35,996 nucleotides of DNA, taken from DASQPJ01 sp036268355 (lineage in GTDB: Bacteria > Actinomycetota > Actinomycetes > Sporichthyales > Sporichthyaceae). Location: contig DATAUG010000227.1 in NCBI GenBank assembly GCA_036268355.1, forward strand, positions 1 through 35,996. The letters are read 5' to 3'. Below the pieces are notes generated by a model. The model saw only the letters and a program-made list of their open reading frames with translations. It made no database searches and had not been told where the DNA came from. Position numbers and translations under genes: made by a program. Position 1 is the first letter of the stretch. Each line of letters opens with the position of its first letter. Shown here one piece after another: positions 31,357 through 35,996 of the stretch.

Positions 31357-32499
31357 TCAGATGAGGCTGCCGAGGACGCCGAGATTCTGAGTGGGTGCCG
31401 TGATCAAGGAAGCCACCGACGAAACCCCAACGCCGCTCAGCAAGCCCGTGATGGTTCCGAGGAGGTTGGTGACCGTGTCCAGCACGCTCGAGCCCCCGAA
31501 GCCGATGTTGTACGTCCCGACCGGCAGGCCGGCCAGGGTGTACGAACCCCCGGAGTTGGTCGTGCTGGTGAACTTCGCACCCGACAGTGTGTTCGTCGCG
31601 GTGACCAGGACACCGGAGAGCGGGTCAGTGCCGAGGAGCCCGCCCGTCACCAGGCCGGTTATCTGGCTGGCGGATACCAGCGACGTCAGCGACGCAGGCA
31701 GCGAGGTCAGCATCGAGCTCGCCACGGGCAGCGAGGCCACGCAGCTCTCCACGTAGCCGAGCGGACCACTGCCGCCGGTCGCGGACAGCGCGTTGAAGCA
31801 GACCTGGTAGTTGCCCAGCGGCAGGTTCGACAGCGAGAACCCACCGTTCGAGAGCGAGGTCACGGTCGACACGACCTTGGTCGCGAGGTTCTCGACGGTC
31901 ACCACGACACCGCCGAGCGGGTTGCCTGACGAGTCCTGGACGGTTCCGCCGACCGACCCGGTGCTGCCGGACTGGCTGCCGCCGCCGGTTACCGTCACCG
32001 GCGCCGACGCCGAACCACTGCCGACGCTGCCGGAGGACTTCGTCGTGGTGGTCCAGCCGGAGAGCACGTGCGAGTAGGTGATCTTGCCGTTGGACCGGTA
32101 CTCCGCCCACACGGAGAAGGCGTAGTTCGCATTCGAGGCCAGGTTGTTCGCGGCCGCACTGGTGGCGACGTGGCCCGACTTCACCTTGGCCAGGGTGGCG
32201 GCGTGGCCGGAGTGCCGACCGCTCGGCGCGACCTTGCCGCGCTGATAGCGAACCACGACGCCGACGAGGTGCTTCTGGCTCGGGTTGGTCCAGCCCAGGG
32301 TGATCTTGCCCGTGGTGACCCGGGCGGTCATGTTCTTGACCGAGGCGCCGAGCGCGGCCGCGGCGGGCGAGGCGATCGCCCCGTGAGCTGCGGCGGGCGA
32401 GGCCGACGCCATCGCATCGGGGACGAGCATGGCCATCGGGGCCACGGAAATGGCAGCAGCCGCGACCCAGGCGGCTGCCTTACCGGTCTTGAACGACAT
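31357..32499 (-). CDS. Secreted FN3 plus carboxypeptidase-regulatory-like protein, copy B
   Basis: The 380-aa paralogue of the gene at 29923-31092 has the same plan: signal peptide (MSFKTGKAAAWVAAAAISVA), FN3-like domain (ITLGWTNPSQKHLVGVVVRY, NYAFSVWAEYRSNGKITYSH), a short Ser/Gly linker (QSGSTGSVGG) and two Cna-B/carboxypeptidase-regulatory-like domains (QDSSGNPLGGVVVTVENLAT; SGGSYTLAGLPVGTYNIGFG). The paired cysteines (YQVCF, VESCV) are conserved. Copy A has an expanded Gly/Ser/Thr linker; this one does not. ATG at 32499 follows GGAGG. The C-terminus (about 290-380) is hydrophobic and Leu/Gly/Val-rich. Function unknown; probably a cell-surface or matrix protein. Confidence 0.85.
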   Translation of the reverse strand: MSFKTGKAAAWVAAAAISVAPMAMLVPDAMASASPAAAHGAIASPAAAALGASVKNMTARVTTGKITLGWTNPSQKHLVGVVVRYQRGKVAPSGRHSGHAATLAKVKSGHVATSAAANNLASNANYAFSVWAEYRSNGKITYSHVLSGWTTTTKSSGSVGSGSASAPVTVTGGGSQSGSTGSVGGTVQDSSGNPLGGVVVTVENLATKVVSTVTSLSNGGFSLSNLPLGNYQVCFNALSATGGSGPLGYVESCVASLPVASSMLTSLPASLTSLVSASQITGLVTGGLLGTDPLSGVLVTATNTLSGAKFTSTTNSGGSYTLAGLPVGTYNIGFGGSSVLDTVTNLLGTITGLLSGVGVSSVASLITAPTQNLGVLGSLI

Positions 32500-32540
32500 T
32501 CAGAACCTCCAGGAGGGCGCCGCCTGTGGCGCCGGCTGAT

Positions 32541-32605
32541 GAGGAATGTTCTGTTCACGGCCTGCTCCAACGTGGGGTCAAGGAAGGGCAACCATCCTTT
32601 TGACG
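32541..32605 (-). promoter_or_regulatory. Conserved 65-bp upstream element, copy B
   Basis: This is the partner of 31130-31194 (56 of 65 positions equal). It lies 42 bp upstream of the start of copy B, again followed by a GGCGCC-type hairpin before GGAGG. A TTGACC in its middle (- strand) could be a -35 element, but no matching -10 hexamer is clear. Confidence 0.6.
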
Positions 32606-32681
32606 AGCGATGACTGAACGGTCGGCGCCGAAGATCGGCACGGACGACGGATCAAGTCGGCCGGATACGACGCAGAGCCGT

Positions 32682-33194
32682 TCAGGAAGACGCGGTGTCC
32701 GGGTCCTGCGCCAGCAGATGGGCGAAGGCGGCGAGGTTGGCCGTCGACTCGCCGCGGGCGACCCGCCAGGCGTGCTCGCGGCGGATCGAGGACGCGAAGC
32801 CGAGTTCCAGAATCTGGTTGAAGCTGCCGTCGGCGTACTCCAGAACACACCCGAGGATCCGGTCGAGTTCCTCGGCGTCCAGCGCCCGCAACGGCATCCG
32901 CCCGACCAGGTAGATGTCGCCGAGTCGGTCGACCGTGAACGCCATCCCGTACATGCGGGAGTTGCGCTCCAGCAGCCACTGATGGACCCCGGCGTGATTC
33001 TCGTCCGGGTGCCGGGCGACGAACGCATTGACCGTGACCGCGTGCTCCCCGACGGCCAGGGAGCAGGTGGTGGACAGCTTCCGTGTCCCGGGCAGGGTCA
33101 CCACGAACAGGTCCGGTCGCGCCTGCGCCCACTCCACACCCGCCGCGGTGAGTTCCCGCCGCAGCAAGGCGCACGTTTCGTCACGAGAGCTCAT
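32682..33194 (-). CDS. YbjN domain-containing protein
   Basis: The 170-aa protein has the YbjN fold: TKLST-like KLSTTCSLAVGEHAVTVNAF, then HQWLLERNSRMYGMAFTVDR, DIYLVGRMPL and LDAEELDRILGCVLEYAD. The family resembles type III secretion chaperones and is thought to act as a chaperone or regulator, but its role in actinobacteria is not settled. It ends 183 bp before the secreted-protein gene and starts 22 bp after mshA, with which it is probably co-transcribed, as in M. tuberculosis Rv0486-Rv0487. The start ATG at 33194 gives the normal length. Confidence 0.88.
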   Translation of the reverse strand: MSSRDETCALLRRELTAAGVEWAQARPDLFVVTLPGTRKLSTTCSLAVGEHAVTVNAFVARHPDENHAGVHQWLLERNSRMYGMAFTVDRLGDIYLVGRMPLRALDAEELDRILGCVLEYADGSFNQILELGFASSIRREHAWRVARGESTANLAAFAHLLAQDPDTASS

Positions 33195-33215
33195 CAGGGC
33201 ACCATCCCCTGAGGC

Positions 33216-34565
33216 TCAGCCCGGTAGCCGCGGGTGCGCGGTGGCGTCCATGGCCCGGGCGTAGGACTTGAGCACGGCGTCGGCGGTGGCCGACCAGTCG
33301 AAGCGGGCGGCGTGCCGGACGGCCCCGTCGCCCAACCTGCGGCGGAGTACCTCGTCGGAGAGCAGGCGGTGCAGCGCGGCCGCATAGTCCGCCGGATCGT
33401 GGCCGTCGATCAGCAGTCCGGACACGCCGTCGGCGACCGCGGTGGTCAACCCGCCGACCCGAGCGGCCACCACCGGCGTGCCGCAGGCCTGCGACTCGAT
33501 GGCAACCAACCCGAAGGACTCGGAGTACGAGGGCACCACGGTTACGTCGGCCGCCTGGTACCAGCGCGCCAGATCCGGTTGAGGCACAGGCGGCGCGAAC
33601 CGCACCAGATCGCCGATTCCCAGCTCACCGCCGAGCTTGGCGAGCTGCTCGGGGTGGGCCAGGCCACTGCCGCTCGGGCCGCCCACGACCGCGACGACCA
33701 TGCGCTCGCGGCGCGCGCCATCACCGTCGACCAGTGCGGCCACCGCGCGCAACAACACGTCGGGGGCCTTCAACGGCTGGATGCGCCCGGCGAACAGCAG
33801 CACCTCGGCGTCGACCGGAAGCCCCAGGGCGGCGCGGGCGGCCGCCCGATGACCCGCTGTGAACGTGGCCAGGTCGACCCCGGGCGGCACCACGTCAACC
33901 CGATCCGGGCCGGCGTCGTACAGCTCCACGAGTGCGCGCGCCTCGTCCTGGGTGAATGCCAGGAGCCGGTCGGCCGCGGCCACGACGTCGGTCTCGCCCA
34001 GCTCCCGGGACCGCGGCTCCGGGGTGTCGCCGTCGGCCAGCGCGGCGTTCTTGACCTTCGCCATCGTGTGCATCGAATGCACCAGCGGGATGCCCCAGCG
34101 CTGCGCGGCAAGCCAACCGACCTGGCCGGAGAGCCAGTAGTGCGAGTGCACGAGGTCGTAGTGGCCGGGGTCGCGGGTGGCCTCGGCCCGCAGCACGCCG
34201 GCGGTGAACGCGCACAGCCGCCCGGGCAGGTCCTCCTTGGCCAACCCCTCGTACGGACCGGCGCTGACGTGGCGGACGGTCAGCCCCGGCGCCAACTCGA
34301 CCGTCGGATCCTGGTCGCTCGCGGTGGCCCGGGTGAAGATCTCCACCTCCACGCCCGCGCCGGCCAAGCGCTTGGCCACCTCGAGGACGTAGACGTTCAT
34401 CCCCCCGGCATCGCCGCTACCCGGCTGCTCGAGCGGCGAGGTGTGCACCGAGATCGTCGCCACCCGGCGTGGGAGCAGCAGTTCGGCACGTCGCAGCGGC
34501 GGGCGCCGGCGAGCCGGCTCGGCATCGCTACCCACGTTCGTACAGCGCCCTGCCACACGCAGCAT
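33216..34565 (-). CDS. mshA: D-inositol-3-phosphate glycosyltransferase MshA
   Basis: MshA joins UDP-GlcNAc to 1-L-myo-inositol-1-phosphate, the first step of mycothiol synthesis. The 449-aa GT4 (GT-B fold) protein has the N-terminal signature VATISVHTSPLEQPG and GDAGGMNVYVLEVA, the DLVHSHYWLSGQVG block, VVPPGVD, LLFAGRIQPLKAPD, and the sugar-nucleotide motif SYSESFGLVAIESQACGTPV. The start is ATG 34565 with GGGAGG 8 bp upstream; the first 35 residues are Arg-rich and variable. It shows the organism makes mycothiol. The following ybjN is probably in the same transcript. Confidence 0.94.
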   Translation of the reverse strand: MLRVAGRCTNVGSDAEPARRRPPLRRAELLLPRRVATISVHTSPLEQPGSGDAGGMNVYVLEVAKRLAGAGVEVEIFTRATASDQDPTVELAPGLTVRHVSAGPYEGLAKEDLPGRLCAFTAGVLRAEATRDPGHYDLVHSHYWLSGQVGWLAAQRWGIPLVHSMHTMAKVKNAALADGDTPEPRSRELGETDVVAAADRLLAFTQDEARALVELYDAGPDRVDVVPPGVDLATFTAGHRAAARAALGLPVDAEVLLFAGRIQPLKAPDVLLRAVAALVDGDGARRERMVVAVVGGPSGSGLAHPEQLAKLGGELGIGDLVRFAPPVPQPDLARWYQAADVTVVPSYSESFGLVAIESQACGTPVVAARVGGLTTAVADGVSGLLIDGHDPADYAAALHRLLSDEVLRRRLGDGAVRHAARFDWSATADAVLKSYARAMDATAHPRLPG

Positions 34566-34953
34566 CCGGCCAACCTCCCATCGGCCCCCGGGGACACCTA
34601 ACAGCCTGTCATCCTGCCGCATTCCGCCCCGGGCCCATTTCGCAGCGTTCCCCGGGACGAATATGCTCCAACCCACCGGATGCGAGATTCCCTCACGAGA
34701 GACGCACGCCGCACCGGCGCGGTGTCGTCGCGGACGGGGAGACCCGCACTCGGGTGTCCACAACCCCCCGTTGTCCACAGATCTCCGGAACCGCTTGACC
34801 GCTGCGCCGCCCGAGGAGAAATTCGGACCGTTCGGTTGTGTCGGGTGGGGGTGGGGCCCTGGCGGATACCGACCCGCACCGGGCCCCGGCCCGCCGCGCG
34901 GTCCTCGACCGATTCGCAGTGAACCTGGTTCGACTGCCCGACAGGAGGCCCCG
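34566..34953. other. 388-bp divergent region with two DnaA-box-like 9-mers
   Basis: No gene is seen. On the + strand TTGTCCACA (34771-34779) is a perfect actinobacterial DnaA box and GTGTCCACA (34754-34762), 17 bp upstream in the same direction, differs by one base. They lie between the divergent mshA and L,D-transpeptidase starts. Two boxes are too few for oriC; they may allow DnaA to regulate a neighbour. The last bases carry the AGGAGG of the transpeptidase gene. Confidence 0.5.
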
Positions 34954-35595
34954 ATGGCGTTCCGAACCAACCGCGCGGCCCGTTTCGCGGCGGCCGCGGC
35001 GGTCACGACGGCCGCACTGGCGTCGGCCCCGCACGCGGCCGCCGAGACCGTCGACGCCCCGCCGGACTGCTTCCACGGCATCGTGATCTGCATCAGCCAG
35101 GACGACGACACGCTCCGCCTGATCGACCACGGGGTCACCAAGATCGAGATGGCCGTGCGGTTCGGCGCTCAACGCACCCCGACCCGACTGGGGACCTACA
35201 AGGTCGAGTGGAAGGACGAGAACCACGTCTCGAAGATGTTCGACAGCGCCATGCCGTACTCGCTGTTCTTCGACGGCGGCCAGGCCGTCCACTATTCGTC
35301 GGACTTCGCGGCCCGCGGCTACAAAGGGGCCTCGCACGGCTGCGTGAACACCCGCGACCTCGATGCGACCAAGCAACTTTTCGAGTCGGTCAAGATCGGC
35401 ACGCGAGTGATCGTCTACACCAACGACCCGGCCAAGCAGGCGCGAGTGGAACGCGCGGCACAACTGGAGAAGGAACAGGAGCAGCAGGACCAGCAGGATC
35501 GGGTGACCCAGCAGGACCAGCAGGACCAGCACGGCCGGCACGACCAGGACCAGCGGGACTCCGACGACGGCCCCGACGGTCCGGACGATTACTGA
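34954..35595 (+). CDS. Secreted L,D-transpeptidase (YkuD)
   Basis: The 213-aa product has a signal peptide (FRTNRAARFAAAAAVTTAAL, cleavage near AHAAAE) and a YkuD catalytic domain (about 30-160). The active site is SHGCVN with His128, Cys130 and Asn132, preceded by a conserved His in VHYSSDF. L,D-transpeptidases form 3-3 cross-links in peptidoglycan or attach proteins. The first part contains CFHGIVICISQDDDTLRLID, where two further Cys may pair. After residue 160 comes a Gln/Asp/Glu-rich low-complexity tail (EKEQEQQDQQDRV...), highly charged and unusual for the family. ATG at 34954 was chosen because AGGAGG lies 5-6 bp upstream. Confidence 0.9.
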   Translation: MAFRTNRAARFAAAAAVTTAALASAPHAAAETVDAPPDCFHGIVICISQDDDTLRLIDHGVTKIEMAVRFGAQRTPTRLGTYKVEWKDENHVSKMFDSAMPYSLFFDGGQAVHYSSDFAARGYKGASHGCVNTRDLDATKQLFESVKIGTRVIVYTNDPAKQARVERAAQLEKEQEQQDQQDRVTQQDQQDQHGRHDQDQRDSDDGPDGPDDY

Positions 35596-35596
35596 G

Positions 35597-35941
35597 TCAC
35601 CAGCCCCCGCGGGGCCCCTGGGGTCGCCGGGGGCCGCGGCCCCCGGCCGAGCGCACCGCCGGACGGGCGTCGAGCAGGTACACCAACGCGACCACCGTTC
35701 CGCCCAGCACGATCAGGTCCAACGGCCCGCGGAAGACCAGCCGGCGGGCGGCCAGCACCGGCAGCGCGTCCCAGCCGACGGCGATCGACAACAGGATGGC
35801 CCACAGTTGCTTGGTCTGCTTGTCGACGGCCGGGAAGGCGGCGGCCGGACGGATGGAGACGTCGACCAGCGCCACAACGTGCAGCAGGCACAGCCCCGCA
35901 CCGATGAGGTTGAGACCGGACGTGAGCGGGCCATAACCCAT
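35597..35941 (-). CDS. DUF2516 family membrane protein
   Basis: The 114-aa protein has three predicted membrane segments: GAGLCLLHVVALVDVSI, LWAILLSIAVGWDALPVLA and LDLIVLGGTVVALVYLLDA. The spaced blocks ALVD, DKQTKQLWAILL and VYLLDARPAVR are characteristic of the actinobacterial DUF2516 family, whose function is unknown. The last residues (GGRGPRRPQGPRGGW) are basic and come from a GC-rich inverted-repeat stretch. The start is ATG 35941 with GGGGAGGG 8 bp upstream; a GTG at 35977 would add 12 residues. It converges with the L,D-transpeptidase, leaving one base between the stops. Confidence 0.85.
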   Translation of the reverse strand: MGYGPLTSGLNLIGAGLCLLHVVALVDVSIRPAAAFPAVDKQTKQLWAILLSIAVGWDALPVLAARRLVFRGPLDLIVLGGTVVALVYLLDARPAVRSAGGRGPRRPQGPRGGW

Positions 35942-35996
35942 CTGGCCAACCCTCCCCGAAAGGATCACTCCCGCCACGAGGATAGCCGTCGTACGG

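Overview
The window is chromosomal DNA of a high-GC, mycothiol-producing actinobacterium. The signs are very high GC in third codon positions, many GTG starts, mshA, carD, a senX3/regX3-type two-component system and L,D-transpeptidase and DUF2516 proteins of actinobacterial type. The genus cannot be fixed from the sequence; the gene order fits a Streptomyces/Frankia-like relative better than a mycobacterium.

Positions 1 to about 7,690 are the right-hand part of an integrated mobile element. It holds the tail of a transposase, a small orphan reading frame, a 98-aa gene directly behind a perfect LexA (SOS) box, a truncated plasmid RepA, a lipoprotein, a 16-bp repeat array beside a 9-bp hairpin, a MobF relaxase-helicase, an excisionase and a tyrosine integrase. 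The integrase abuts a tRNA-Thr(UGU), which is the probable attachment site. The other end lies outside the window.

From 7,694 to 26,220 the DNA is core chromosome with two accessory insertions. The backbone rlmB-cysS ... ispF-ispD ... carD-lpqE matches the order I recall from M. tuberculosis. Between cysS and ispF sits an assimilatory nitrite/siroheme cassette: an FAD/[2Fe-2S] oxidoreductase, nirB, nirD, a HemD-winged-helix fusion and a CbiX-type chelatase. It is preceded by a GlnR-like box and a 164-bp nested inverted repeat. Between ispD and carD sits a GAF-LuxR regulator divergent from a flavin monooxygenase and nitrilase pair. Downstream are regX3/senX3 (phosphate sensing) and a PHO-box-like repeat in front of phoU.

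From 26,523 to the end come phoU, phosphoglycerate mutase, a DJ-1/AraC regulator with an isonitrile-hydratase-like DJ-1 enzyme, a tandem pair of secreted FN3/carboxypeptidase-regulatory-like proteins with duplicated leaders and terminators, a YbjN protein, mshA (first step of mycothiol synthesis), an L,D-transpeptidase and a DUF2516 membrane protein.

The observations most worth a second look are the SOS box on the mobile element, the nested dyad plus GlnR box before nirB, a 45-bp dispersed repeat (two tandem copies before senX3 and one in-frame copy inside cbiX), and the LuxR-monooxygenase-nitrilase island.
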